A stretch of DNA of 44,581 nt. Source: Acetobacter sp. DsW_063 (GTDB lineage: Bacteria; Pseudomonadota; Alphaproteobacteria; Acetobacterales; Acetobacteraceae). Each line of letters opens with the position of its first letter. Position 1 is the first letter of the stretch. A model generated the notes under the pieces. It searched no databases, was not told the DNA's origin, and saw nothing but the letters and a program-made list of their open reading frames with translations. The translations under genes and the position numbers were made by a program. Positions 15,573 to 25,451 of the stretch are shown one piece after another. Where the stretch lies: assembly GCF_002153745.1 (NCBI RefSeq), contig NZ_JOPL01000031.1:1-44581 (forward strand), written 5' to 3'.

Positions 15573-16400
15573 ATGGTTCTTTCTCCAAGGCTTCGCCTTC
15601 TGAACGGCGTCGAAATGCCCCAGTTCGGTCTGGGAACCTGGCCGATGGACGACGCGCAGGTCGCCGGCGCCGTCAGCCACGCGATTGACGCCGGCTATCG
15701 TCTTTTCGACACGGCTGAGAATTACCGCAACGAAACAGGCGTTGGAGAGGGCGTTCGGCGCAGTTCCGCATCGCGCGCCGAAATCTTCATCACCACCAAA
15801 TTCAACAAGGAGTGGCACAGCCGCGACGGCGTACGGACGGCGTGCGAAGCAAGCCTGCGTCGTCTTGGGATGGACTACGTCGATTTGCTGCTGATCCACT
15901 GGCCCAACCCGGCGCAGGACCTCTATGTCGAGGCGTTCGAGGGTATGACCCGCCTGCTTGAGGCCGGGATGACCCGTTCGATCGGCGTTTCGAACTTCAA
16001 GTCGGCTCATCTGGCGAAACTCTTCGACGCAGGCTTTGTGCCGCACGTCAACCAGATCCAGCTCGATCCGTATTTGCGCAGGGACGATCTTGTCACCATC
16101 CATCGCGAAAAAGGCATCGTTACGGAAACGTGGAGTCCGCTGGGCCGCAATGGCGAGATCATGCATGATCCGGTCATCGGAGAAATCGCCGCCCGGATGG
16201 GCAAGACGGTCGGGCAGGTGATCCTGCGCTGGCACCTGCAGAGCGGCTTCGCCACGACGCCAAAATCCGCCGACCCTGCACGGCAGAAGGAAAATCTGGG
16301 TTGTGTTGCCTTCGAGATTTCCAATGACGATATGGCGCGCATCGACAGCCTTGGGGGTACGGACATGCTGCCCGTCGATGCAGATAAATCGGGACATTAG
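15573..16400 (+). CDS. aldo/keto reductase
   Basis: The 275-residue protein is an AKR-superfamily NADPH-dependent oxidoreductase (2,5-diketo-D-gluconate reductase-like group). The catalytic tetrad is visible as Asp and Tyr in LFDTAENY, Lys in FITTKFNKEW and His in LLLIHWPNP; IGVSNFK and GFATTPKSA are the usual cofactor-site motifs. ATG 15573 has GAGG 9 bases upstream; an ATG at 15558 would add five residues. It probably was the divergent neighbour of rlmJ before the element inserted. Substrate is unknown; members in acetic acid bacteria often reduce keto-sugars or aldehydes. Confidence 0.88.
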   Translation: MVLSPRLRLLNGVEMPQFGLGTWPMDDAQVAGAVSHAIDAGYRLFDTAENYRNETGVGEGVRRSSASRAEIFITTKFNKEWHSRDGVRTACEASLRRLGMDYVDLLLIHWPNPAQDLYVEAFEGMTRLLEAGMTRSIGVSNFKSAHLAKLFDAGFVPHVNQIQLDPYLRRDDLVTIHREKGIVTETWSPLGRNGEIMHDPVIGEIAARMGKTVGQVILRWHLQSGFATTPKSADPARQKENLGCVAFEISNDDMARIDSLGGTDMLPVDADKSGH

Positions 16401-16631
16401 AGCGACAGGGGGCCGTACAAGTGAACTAACGGTTGCGGTAAACGTCGCGACGTCAGTATTAAAATTTTCTATGATATTTACTTGTTGTTTTTATATTATT
16501 CCGGTTCGGCGTGACCGCGTGGCGGTCTCCCGGGGACGAATGGTCGCCAGAGCGGGCGTCCGGCGTATCGCGTCGGCCTGACGTTTCCGCGCGATGCGTC
16601 ACTATAGACGTGCAATGAAGAAAAACCAAAA

Positions 16632-17756
16632 TCAGGACGCAGCGTGTCCCTGCGTGTAGCTCCTGTGATATCGGCCGCCGAGATCCGTAAGCAACTCATA
16701 GCCGATCGTGCCCGCCGCTGCCGCAGCTTCGTCCAGCGAGATATGCGGGCCGATCAGATCGAACGGAGTACCCGCTGGCACAAGCAAGCAGCCCAGGTCC
16801 GTAATGTCTACGGCGAGGGAGTCCATAGACACCCGGCCAATGATCGGCAAATGCGTCTCAGGATGCGACGGCAGGACGGCGCGCCCGCGATTGGAGGCCG
16901 CGCGGTGGAAGCCGTCGCCGTAACCTATGCCGAGCAGCGCTACCCGCGTCGGGCGTGCTGCGGTAAACAGCCCGCCATAACCGACAGTTTGCCCCGTTGG
17001 GATGTCGCGCGTCTGAATCACTCGCGCCTGCAACCGCACGACGGGCCGCATGGGGTTCGGCCGTCCCGGCGTCGGGTTGACGCCATAAAGCGCCGCTCCC
17101 GGACGGACGATGTCAAAATGCCATTCAGGGCCGAGAAAAATCCCTGAAGACGCCGCAAGGCTGCGGGGCAGGGTAGGAAACAGCGCTGTCAAACGCAGGA
17201 AGGCCGCCAACTGCGCGGCGTTCGCCGGATGCTGCGGCTCGTCAGCGCACGCCAGATGGCTCATGACGAAAAGCGGTTTGACTCCCGCCAGCATGCCTGG
17301 ATCATTCGCAATGGTCGTGACGATTTCGGCGGTTAACCCAAAGCGCGCCATGCCGGAATCGATCTGAATCACGGCGGGCAACATGCGCCCCAGACTGGCG
17401 GCGAGCGCCCGCCATTCGGCGAGCTGCTCCACGCTGTTCAGCACCGGCGTCAGCCCGGCCTCCAGAAGATCGCGCGACGTGCCCGGCGGGGGGCCGTGCA
17501 ACACGAAAATCGGGATGTCCCGGCTGATCACCGGGCGCAGAGCCACGCCCTCCGACAGGTGCGCGACGAAGAAACGGCGGCAACCGGCCTTCTCCAGTGT
17601 CGGCCCGACAGTCAACGCGCCCAGGCCATACGCGTCGGCCTTGATCGCCGCGCCGCACTCTCCGCCCACGACGCTTTGCAGTGTCCTATAGTTTGCGGCG
17701 ATCGCCGCCAGATCGATCGTCAGGGCGCCGCCTGCCCATTGCGCAGCGATGTCCAT
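16632..17756 (-). CDS. alr: alanine racemase (Alr)
   Basis: Alr is the PLP enzyme that interconverts L- and D-alanine for peptidoglycan. The 374-residue sequence carries the PLP lysine in AAIKADAYGLG (Lys39), MSHLACAD, RPGAALYG, the second catalytic base Tyr in QTVGYGGLF, IGYGDGF and GRVSMDSLAVD. ATG 17756 has GAGGA about 9 bases upstream, better than an in-frame start seven codons earlier. It appears monocistronic. The length matches the family. Confidence 0.95.
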   Translation of the reverse strand: MDIAAQWAGGALTIDLAAIAANYRTLQSVVGGECGAAIKADAYGLGALTVGPTLEKAGCRRFFVAHLSEGVALRPVISRDIPIFVLHGPPPGTSRDLLEAGLTPVLNSVEQLAEWRALAASLGRMLPAVIQIDSGMARFGLTAEIVTTIANDPGMLAGVKPLFVMSHLACADEPQHPANAAQLAAFLRLTALFPTLPRSLAASSGIFLGPEWHFDIVRPGAALYGVNPTPGRPNPMRPVVRLQARVIQTRDIPTGQTVGYGGLFTAARPTRVALLGIGYGDGFHRAASNRGRAVLPSHPETHLPIIGRVSMDSLAVDITDLGCLLVPAGTPFDLIGPHISLDEAAAAAGTIGYELLTDLGGRYHRSYTQGHAAS

Positions 17757-17905
17757 TTCAGAAAGTCCTCGATACATGCGGGGTTTTGCTCCAGAGAATG
17801 GAGAGCATGAAGGCCTCTGCGCTTGTTCCGGGCGCCCGCTCAGGTAGCGCCCGCGTGTCCCGGTGAATCAGTATAAGGCGGCGACCCGCCCGCGCCACCC
17901 TCTCG

Positions 17906-18925
17906 TTACGAATTCGGAACGCCTTTGCTTGTCGAATATTCGAAATGCAGCGCCTGATCGGGGTGGACGATCGGATGAATCGCATGCGCTGCCATCGCAC
18001 CCTCGCTGAAACCCTGCAGGATGAGCTTCAGCTTGCCCGGATACGTCGCGACGTCGCCGATGGCGAACACGCCGGCCAGACTTGTCTCGCATGTCGAGGG
18101 CGTAACCGGAATCGTAGAGCGGATCTGGTCCATGCCCCATTGCGCGACCGGGCCAAGGTCGGTCGCCAGTCCAAAGAACGCCAGCAGATGATCGGCTTCA
18201 AGACGACGGCTTTCACCGTCCAGCGTCACCAGCTCCACTTCCCGCAACGCGCCGTTTTCGCCGTGCAGGGCCTTGAGCTGGAACGGAGTGACCTTTTCGA
18301 TCTCGCCGCGCTCCACGGCCTCGTCGAGCTGCCGCAGGCTTTCCGGCGCCGCGCGAAACTTGTCGCGGCGATGCACCAGATAGATCTTGCGCGCCAGCTC
18401 CTTTAACGAGAGCGCCCAGTCGAGGGCGGAGTCGCCCCCGCCTGCGATGACCAGTGTTTTCCCCTCGAAGTCCGCGCGACGACGGACATAATACTGCACC
18501 GAGCCTGTGTCTTCATAGGCTTCAAGCCCGTCCAGCGGCGGTCGGTTCGGGCCGAACGCTCCGGCTCCGGCCGCGATGATCACGGCCTTCGCGTGGATGA
18601 CGTCGCCCTTGTCCGTGCCAAGGATGAACGCCCCGCGCTGACCTTTCAGGGTTTCGACGCGACGACCGAGCATCCGGGGGATGTTGAACGGCTCGATCTG
18701 GCGGGCGAGGGATTCGATCAGCGCAGCCCCTTCGATCGCCGGATGGGCGGGAATGTCGTAGATCGGCTTTTCGGGATAAAGCGCGGCGCACTGACCGCCG
18801 ATATCGGCGAGGGCGTCGACAAGCACGCAGTCGAGCTTGAGCATCGCGCACTCGAACGCGGCGAACAGACCCGTAGGCCCGGCTCCGATGATGGCGACAT
18901 CCGTCGTGATCGTCCCGTCTGTCAT
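17906..18925 (-). CDS. ferredoxin-NADP(+) reductase, thioredoxin-reductase-like type
   Basis: The 339-residue flavoprotein matches the type 2 ferredoxin/flavodoxin-NADP reductases (YumC-like) that move electrons between NADPH and ferredoxin. It has an FAD motif GAGPTGLFAAFE near residue 15, GGQCAALYPEKPIYDIPA, an NADPH motif GGGDSALDW near 166, and the second FAD contact GDVATYPGKLKLILQGFSEGA near 290. It lacks the CxxC of true thioredoxin reductases, as expected. It appears to be a single-gene unit between the efflux operon and alr. Confidence 0.93.
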   Translation of the reverse strand: MTDGTITTDVAIIGAGPTGLFAAFECAMLKLDCVLVDALADIGGQCAALYPEKPIYDIPAHPAIEGAALIESLARQIEPFNIPRMLGRRVETLKGQRGAFILGTDKGDVIHAKAVIIAAGAGAFGPNRPPLDGLEAYEDTGSVQYYVRRRADFEGKTLVIAGGGDSALDWALSLKELARKIYLVHRRDKFRAAPESLRQLDEAVERGEIEKVTPFQLKALHGENGALREVELVTLDGESRRLEADHLLAFFGLATDLGPVAQWGMDQIRSTIPVTPSTCETSLAGVFAIGDVATYPGKLKLILQGFSEGAMAAHAIHPIVHPDQALHFEYSTSKGVPNS

Positions 18926-19052
18926 GTGTCGTCTCTCTCCTGCCGTGAGCGGGGGGCGGCCTCAGCGCAAGGTCAGCATAACCGTAGCGTCTGATTGTCG
19001 TGTCTGGCGAAGTCGTTGTGCGTCAGAGCGGAGGCGAACGCAACGCGGTCGT

Positions 19053-20588
19053 TCAGCCGTTACCGGCTGGTCCAGCCGCCGGTCGCGCGGAGGCGGCGGC
19101 TTTCGCGCCGCCGGGGACCGTTGCAGCCGGATCGTCAACCCGGTTCCACCAGCCGCCGCCGAGAGACTGGAACAGCCCCACCGTATCCGACAGCCGCGCC
19201 GCGCGGGCCTGAATCAGGGTCAGCATGGTTTGTAGGCGCGCCTCTTGCACGTTCAGCAGAGCGACCTGACTGACGTCGCCGAGGCGAAGCTGCGCCTGCA
19301 TGATCTGGGCGCTTCTGTCCGACTCATGTTCGGCTGCAGCCGACTGAATCAGCGCGTCCGCGTCGGTGTGGACGGCGCTGAGGCTGTCGGCGACGTCCTG
19401 CACGGCGGAAACGATCGTCGCCCGATACTGGGCGGCGGCTTCCTCGTACCGTTTGCGCGCAGCCTGCTCCTGATGCTGAAGCTGGAACCCGTCGAAGATC
19501 GGCTGGGTCAGCATCGCGCCCAGTGTCCATTGACCGTATCCGGGCGTCGCCATCTGGGCGATCGTCGCGGCCGCGAAGCCGGGGTCGAAGCCGAGCTGTA
19601 TATTCGGCAGACGGTTGGCGATGGCGACGCCGACCTGCGCACAGGCGGCGTGGAAATAGGCTTCCGAGGTGCGGATATCCGGCCGCTGGGAGATGAGCCG
19701 CGCAGGCACGCTGACTGGCAAAACCTCAGGCAGTACGAACCGATCCAGCTCGAACTGCGGCGTCGGCGCGTCCGGCATGTCGTTGGACAGCGCCGCGATC
19801 TCGTCATGCAGCGTCGCCAGAGTCTGGCGCAGGGGCGGTAGCGTCGCGCGCGTCTGGGCCAACAGGGTGCGCTGCATCGCAACTTCGGCGCCCGACATCG
19901 CGCCAAGAGCCTTCTCCGCCAGAGAGGCTTTCAGGGTGCGCTCCTGATCCGCGATCAGCGTCTCGGTCGTCTCGATCTGGGCGCGCGTCATGGCGTAGGA
20001 AACGGCCGCGTCCACGGTGGAGCTGGTGAGGGTCAACCACGCAGCTTCGAGCTGGTTGCGCTGCGCTTCACGTTCCGCCGCCGCTGACTCGATCTGACGG
20101 CGCACCCCGCCCCAGATATCCGGAGAGTAGGAGATGTTCAGCTGCGCTGTGTGGATTGTGTACAGCCAGGAATTTGCGATCGGCACGTTGGAGTACGCCC
20201 GCGACGTCTTGAAGCGCGCCGGGTTGTAGAAACCGCTGACCGAAGGATACAGCGCGCTCTCGGTCGCTTTCTTGTCCTGTTGCGCGGCCTGAAGCGCGAG
20301 CTTCGCGGCTTCGAGCGTCGGGCTTCGCGCCAGCACGCGTTTCAGAAGCTGATCGAGCTCCGGATAGTGGAACAGCGTCCACCAGTCCGCCGGGATGTCC
20401 TTGCCCATGGCCAAAAGCTGTGGCGCGTCCTGATTTGACGGCAGACCTTTCTTCGCTTCGCTGCCCGACGTGCGCGCCAGACCTCCCGGTCCGTAAGTGG
20501 TCGTCGGCGCGTCAGGGCGGTGGAAGTCCGGCCCAACGGCGCATCCGGCAAGCGCGATCAGGGCGACGGCTCCGAGAAGTCTCCTCAT
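19053..20588 (-). CDS. NodT/OprM-family outer-membrane efflux lipoprotein
   Basis: The 511-residue protein has a lipoprotein signal peptide (MRRLLGAVALIALAGC, lipid-modified Cys16) and two outer-membrane efflux protein repeats with long coiled helices, for example the alanine/glutamine-rich segments around residues 90-110 and 430-460. It forms the outer-membrane channel of a tripartite pump. Its ATG overlaps the stop of the RND gene (20585-20588), so the three efflux genes form one operon. The sequence after residue 490 is a low-complexity Ala/Pro/Gly tail, probably disordered. Confidence 0.92.
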   Translation of the reverse strand: MRRLLGAVALIALAGCAVGPDFHRPDAPTTTYGPGGLARTSGSEAKKGLPSNQDAPQLLAMGKDIPADWWTLFHYPELDQLLKRVLARSPTLEAAKLALQAAQQDKKATESALYPSVSGFYNPARFKTSRAYSNVPIANSWLYTIHTAQLNISYSPDIWGGVRRQIESAAAEREAQRNQLEAAWLTLTSSTVDAAVSYAMTRAQIETTETLIADQERTLKASLAEKALGAMSGAEVAMQRTLLAQTRATLPPLRQTLATLHDEIAALSNDMPDAPTPQFELDRFVLPEVLPVSVPARLISQRPDIRTSEAYFHAACAQVGVAIANRLPNIQLGFDPGFAAATIAQMATPGYGQWTLGAMLTQPIFDGFQLQHQEQAARKRYEEAAAQYRATIVSAVQDVADSLSAVHTDADALIQSAAAEHESDRSAQIMQAQLRLGDVSQVALLNVQEARLQTMLTLIQARAARLSDTVGLFQSLGGGWWNRVDDPAATVPGGAKAAASARPAAGPAGNG

Positions 20589-23500
20589 GCCGGAGACCCG
20601 CCGGTTTCGCCCGCATGCGATGCGGCCCGTTGTCGGTCCTCCCGACGTTTCGCCCAGGCTTCGATCCGCGCGTAGTACGTCGGCAGGATGAACAGCGTCA
20701 GGAAGGTGGCGATGCCCAGACCGCCCACCACCACGGTGGCGAGGCCGCGTTGCACGTCGGTGCCGATGCCTGTCGCGATGGCGGCGGGCAACATGCCGAC
20801 GCTTGCGACTGTCGCCGTCATGAGCACCGGACGGAAGCGCTCTCCGGCGCCCTCAAGGACTGCTGCGCGCAACTCCATGCCGTTGGCCCGGTGGCGGTTG
20901 ATGTTCGAAACCATGATGATGCCGTTTTGAACCGCGACGCCGAACAGGGCGATGAAGCCGACGGCGGTCGCGACGTTCAGCGTTTCGCCGCGCAGATGCA
21001 GCGCCACCAGCCCGCCAAGCGTCGCCAGCGGCACGACGCCGAGGACGAGCGCCGCCTGACGGAAAATACGGAACTCCCCGAATAGCAGCACCAGCATGAC
21101 GGCGAACATGATCGCCAGAGCGACCGTCAGGCGTGCCTGCGCGTGCTGCTGCTCCTGAAACGTGCCTGCCCATTCCAACCGGTATCGCGCCGTATCGAAG
21201 TGAACGTCGCGGTTGATGCGGGCCTGCGCGTCCGTCAGGTATTGCGACAGCGCGCGGTCGCCGTTGTTGACGCGGATGGTGATCTGGCGGTGATTGTTCT
21301 CATGCGAGATGTTGCTCTCGCCGGTTTCCAGTGTGATCTTTGCAAGTTCGTTGAGCGAAATTTGGCTGCCGGACGCCGTGGTGAACGGCATCCGCCCCAG
21401 CGTCTGCAGATTGGCGGCGTCCGCCTGTGGAATGCGCACCGTCATGTTGTAACTGCGGTCGCCGACGTAAAGCTGGGCAACGGCGGCGTCGCCGATGCCG
21501 TTCTGCACCACGTTCATCACGTCGGATCCAGCGACGCCGTAACGCGCGACGGCCATGCGATCGACGGAGATGTTCATCTCCGGAATTTCGGGCTCCTGAA
21601 AGATCGAGGCGTCGCGGGTGCCGGGCACGGTCCAGAGAATGCGCACGACTTCGTTGCCGATGCGGCGCAGTTCACGGAAATCCTGACCATAGATACGCAG
21701 CACGAGCGGAGAGTGTGCGCCGCCGACCAGATCGTTCATGTTGTCTTCGATCGGTTGGCTGATCCCAAAGCTGATGCCCGGAATCTGGCGTAACTTCGCA
21801 GCAAATTTTTTCTCGAACTGCTTTTTCGTCTCTCCATGCGGCCAGGTGCTGTAGGGCTTCAGGCCGACGGGCATTTCGATATGCGACGGCGTCCAGGGAT
21901 CGGTGCCTGAATCGTTACGTCCGAGCTGCGTGATGGCGAAGGAAATTTCCGGAAATTCGTCTGCCGCGTGGCGGATATCGCTGGCCATGGCGCTGGCCTT
22001 GTCGAGCGAAATGCCGGAGGGGAGCTGAATCTGAAGCCACAGCGCCCCCTCGTCCAGCTCCGGCAGGAATTCACGCCCGACTGAGGCCCCCAATACGACG
22101 ACCAAAGCGAAGGCAGCGACGCCTGCGATATAGGCGACCTGCGGTCGGTCGACGATATGGCCGAGCCAGCGAACATAGGTCCGATGCAGCCACTCCAGCG
22201 GCTTGTTGTGGAACAGGCGGTGGGGCTTGCGCATCGCCAGCCACGCCAGCGCGGGCGTCAGCATGGTTGCGCTCAGCAACGCACCGAACAGGGCGAAGCT
22301 GACCGTGAAGGCCATTGGGCGAAAGAGTTTTCCTTCCGCAGCCTGAAAGGCGAAGAGCGGGCTGTAGGCGACGATGATGATCAGCGTCGAGAACATGATC
22401 GATCGGCCGATATGACCCGTGGTTTCGAGCACCTGACTCATTTCGACCACGTCGTTCGGTCGCTCTTCGCGAATGCGCAGGATCGCCTCGGTCACCACGA
22501 TGGCCCCGTCGACGACGACGCCAAAATCTATGGCGCCAAGGGAGAACAGGTTCGCGGGCATGCCGAGCATGTCCATGACCACGAACACGAACGCCAGGGC
22601 GAGAGGGATGGTGATAGCCGCGACAAGCGCGCTTCTCGGGCTGCCCAGAAAAAGCACGAGGACGATCAGAACGAGGCCGACGCCCTTGAAAACGGTGTCC
22701 ATCACCTTGTCTGTAGTGGCGCGGACAAGCACGTCGCGGTCGATATAAGGTACGATCCTTACGCCCATTGGCGTAAGCTGCTGCTGCAGACTGTCGATCT
22801 GGGCATGAACGTTTTTCAGGATGAGCGACGCGTTCTGGCCGCTGAGCATCGTGATGATGCCCTCAATCGTGTCGGGATTGGAGTCCTTGCCGAGAATGCC
22901 CTCCCGCACCTGGTGGCCAAGCTGCATCTGACCGAGATTGCGCAAGAACACAGGAATGCCGTTGCGCTGGGCGACCGAGATTTCGCCCATTTCGTCCAGC
23001 GTGCGCACCAGTCCGCTGCCGCGTACGACGTAAGACTGGTCACCGCGCGTCACACGCCCACCGCCAGCGTTGCCGTTGTTGTTGCGGATTGCGGTCAGGA
23101 CGTCATTGAGTCCGATACCGTAGTAATGAAGCGATCCGGGATTCAGGACCAACTGGTATTCTTTGGTGAAACCGCCGAAATTGGTCACCGAGGCGATGCC
23201 GGGGATTTGGGTCAGCGCCGGGATGACGATCCATTTCTGGATGTCGGACAGTTGCATAAGATTGGCGCGATCCGACACCAGCGTATAGCGAAGAATCTCC
23301 CCTGACGGTCCGGTGACCGGGCCAAGGCCCGGCGTTGCGCCATAAGGCACGGTCACCTGGGCCAACTGTTCGGTCACGCGTTGGCGCGCGAAATAGACGT
23401 CCGTGCCGTCCTTGAAGATCAGCGTGATCAGCGAGAGGCCGAACGTGCTGCTGGATCGGGAGTCGATCAGACCCGGAGTGCTTGCGAGCTGGCGTTCCAG

Positions 23501-23707
23501 CGGCGTCGTGATCTGCTGCTCGACTTCTTCGGCGGCGAGGCCAGAAACCTGCGTCGTGACCTGCACGGTCACGGCGCCCAGATCCGGATAAGCCTCGATC
23601 GCGATGCTTCGCCAGGCCAGAACGCCCCAGATTGCGAGAGCTATTGCCGCGGCGAAAACCAGGCGTCTGTTGCGAAGACAGCCTGCAATGACCCGATCAA
23701 TCATCAT
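20585..23707 (-). CDS. RND heavy-metal-type efflux pump (CzcA/CusA-like)
   Basis: The 1040-residue inner-membrane pump belongs to the HME subgroup of RND transporters. It has the 12-TM layout with two large periplasmic loops, an ALAIWGVLAW first membrane helix near residue 24, and the proton-relay motif GAIDFGVVVDGAIVVTE in TM4 (Asp394, Asp400, Glu407), typical of divalent-cation RND pumps. Which metal it exports cannot be told from sequence. It overlaps the adaptor gene by 11 bp and the outer-membrane gene by 4 bp. No metal regulator (MerR, ArsR, or two-component) is adjacent. Confidence 0.93.
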   Translation of the reverse strand: MMIDRVIAGCLRNRRLVFAAAIALAIWGVLAWRSIAIEAYPDLGAVTVQVTTQVSGLAAEEVEQQITTPLERQLASTPGLIDSRSSSTFGLSLITLIFKDGTDVYFARQRVTEQLAQVTVPYGATPGLGPVTGPSGEILRYTLVSDRANLMQLSDIQKWIVIPALTQIPGIASVTNFGGFTKEYQLVLNPGSLHYYGIGLNDVLTAIRNNNGNAGGGRVTRGDQSYVVRGSGLVRTLDEMGEISVAQRNGIPVFLRNLGQMQLGHQVREGILGKDSNPDTIEGIITMLSGQNASLILKNVHAQIDSLQQQLTPMGVRIVPYIDRDVLVRATTDKVMDTVFKGVGLVLIVLVLFLGSPRSALVAAITIPLALAFVFVVMDMLGMPANLFSLGAIDFGVVVDGAIVVTEAILRIREERPNDVVEMSQVLETTGHIGRSIMFSTLIIIVAYSPLFAFQAAEGKLFRPMAFTVSFALFGALLSATMLTPALAWLAMRKPHRLFHNKPLEWLHRTYVRWLGHIVDRPQVAYIAGVAAFALVVVLGASVGREFLPELDEGALWLQIQLPSGISLDKASAMASDIRHAADEFPEISFAITQLGRNDSGTDPWTPSHIEMPVGLKPYSTWPHGETKKQFEKKFAAKLRQIPGISFGISQPIEDNMNDLVGGAHSPLVLRIYGQDFRELRRIGNEVVRILWTVPGTRDASIFQEPEIPEMNISVDRMAVARYGVAGSDVMNVVQNGIGDAAVAQLYVGDRSYNMTVRIPQADAANLQTLGRMPFTTASGSQISLNELAKITLETGESNISHENNHRQITIRVNNGDRALSQYLTDAQARINRDVHFDTARYRLEWAGTFQEQQHAQARLTVALAIMFAVMLVLLFGEFRIFRQAALVLGVVPLATLGGLVALHLRGETLNVATAVGFIALFGVAVQNGIIMVSNINRHRANGMELRAAVLEGAGERFRPVLMTATVASVGMLPAAIATGIGTDVQRGLATVVVGGLGIATFLTLFILPTYYARIEAWAKRREDRQRAASHAGETGGSPA

Positions 23708-24809
23708 TCAGCAGGATCGCGCCAACGGTGACGACGGAATCGCTGGGCGACAGGCCGGAGGTAACGCGGCACTGGTCCCCTTCGTCATAGACGATCTCGA
23801 CCGCGCGCCGTTCGAACACATGGGGGGCCACGCGGACGAAGACCGTCACCTTGTCATTGTTCATCAACAGCGCCGATTGCGGCACCGAGATCGTCGGCGG
23901 TTGCGGCTCCATGACTGTAATCGCTGCGTACATGTTCGGGCGCAGCGCCCCGTCCACGTTTGGCAGGATGGAGCGAACGCGCAGCACCGCCATGTTCGGC
24001 TGAACGATCGGGTCGATGGCTGAGACCGTCGAGTGCAGGATGACGTTCGGAAAAGCGGACGGCGCGACGTTGACCTGCTGCCCGACCGTGACGCCGCGGA
24101 TATCGCGTTCGGGCACGTCGGCGATAGCCCATAATTCTTCCGAATTGGCCATGACGATCAGCGGCTGCGTGATATCGACGACGTTCATGCCAGCGGTCGC
24201 GTTGACCGCGCTCACGTCGCCTTCGATCGGCGCCTTGAGGGTTATGATTCCGTCGGCGCCGGATGCGGATTGCAGCGCGCTCAATCTGGCCTGCGCGCGG
24301 TCCTCCTCGGCCTGCGCCTGCAGCAGGTTGCTGCGGGCGTTTTCGAGATCTTTCTGGGCGCCGCCGCCTGCGGCCAGAACGCCCTGGGCGCGGGTGAATG
24401 CGCGTTGCGCGAACTCCAGACCCGCACGGGCCTTCGCCTCGTCGCTGGTCGCCTGCGCGGCGTCGCCGGAGATGACGCGCGCCAAAATCTGCCCGGCCTG
24501 CACATGATCGCCCGGATTCACCGTGACTTCCTGAATCAGGCCGGTGACGGGCGAAAAAACCGTGACGCTACGGGACGGTTCGGCGACGATCTGACCCGGC
24601 GTCCGGACCCCGCGATTCCAGATGCTCGCCGTCACCGGGGTCACGACAAGCGTTTTGTCGAGGGCGGAGTCAGCCTCGACCACCACTTGCCCTCGGGCGT
24701 TGCGGTGCGCCGGATTGTTCTCTGCGTTGGCCTGGCTCGCAAACCCGGAGCATGAAAGCATCGCAGCCGCCGCGACAGCGTAACGTCCGGATGTCTTGGG
24801 ACGATGCAT
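23697..24809 (-). CDS. RND efflux periplasmic adaptor (CzcB-like)
   Basis: This is the membrane-fusion protein of the operon. From the chosen start it has 370 residues with a signal peptide of about 29 residues ending QANA, a lipoyl-like half GLIQEVTVNPGDHVQAGQILA, an alpha-helical hairpin rich in Ala/Gln/Glu, and a second half-lipoyl DGIITLKAPIEGDVSAVNATAGMNV. Several in-frame starts exist upstream (up to 24947), none with a clear ribosome site; the one chosen places the signal peptide at the N-terminus. Its end overlaps the pump start. Confidence 0.88.
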   Translation of the reverse strand: MHRPKTSGRYAVAAAAMLSCSGFASQANAENNPAHRNARGQVVVEADSALDKTLVVTPVTASIWNRGVRTPGQIVAEPSRSVTVFSPVTGLIQEVTVNPGDHVQAGQILARVISGDAAQATSDEAKARAGLEFAQRAFTRAQGVLAAGGGAQKDLENARSNLLQAQAEEDRAQARLSALQSASGADGIITLKAPIEGDVSAVNATAGMNVVDITQPLIVMANSEELWAIADVPERDIRGVTVGQQVNVAPSAFPNVILHSTVSAIDPIVQPNMAVLRVRSILPNVDGALRPNMYAAITVMEPQPPTISVPQSALLMNNDKVTVFVRVAPHVFERRAVEIVYDEGDQCRVTSGLSPSDSVVTVGAILLNDD

Positions 24810-25451
24810 CCCGGTAACAGGAGCGGCGGCGCCCAATGGACCGAGGCGGCCAACGATTGGCAGGTTCATACTGGATAAGGCGCCCGTTCCCGAATTGCGG
24901 CTGGTCTGGAATGACATGCGTCGCAGACTGAATGAAGGTGCAATCATACGACGACATCACGGGTAAAATGTGGCGGGCGACGCTGACGCCGCCACCGGGC
25001 GTCGTCGTTGTACTGATCGCCGGACGCCGTCTCTAAATAGCCTTTTGAGGCTGCGCTCGGGCAGCCAAGCACCTAACTGAGTCCGGGGCGCTCCGCAATG
25101 GGCGGGCGATGCGCCTGGAGAGGTGAAATGAAGCTCCACAAGGCCCAGTGGAGGATCCTGAGGCAGTTTGCGCCGATTTGTTCGGCTTTACACGCTGAAA
25201 GGCGGCGATCAGCGTGATTTACAAAAAGATCTTATGAAATCAAAGGCCTTTGTGAAATTTTTATTTCCGCCGCGACGTGCCGTGTGTTCGTTCGGGATTG
25301 GTGGTTTGGGAGATAGACATATGTTGCAATAATTTTGACGTGAACGAGAAATATTTATCGCTGTCAGCCGAGGCTCCTGTCGGCGCGCCATGCCGCGAAC
25401 TGTGATCGGTCCCGCGAATTGCGCCGGTGGACAATGCCGGAAAACGGGTGA
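24810..25451. other. divergent intergenic region between efflux operon and MFS gene
   Basis: About 640 bp without a firm gene; part of the left end may code for an extended adaptor N-terminus. The interval must hold divergent promoters. It contains a perfect 8-bp inverted repeat CACGCTGA/TCAGCGTG with a 10-base loop at 25191-25216, which could be a regulator site, and an AT-rich stretch from about 25215 to 25360. I do not recognise a metal-responsive operator. Confidence 0.4.

Noticed and set aside
22157..23305. Plus-strand open frame opposite the RND pump
   Set aside because: The antisense of a well-conserved pump gene, with an unusual charged composition typical of shadow frames.
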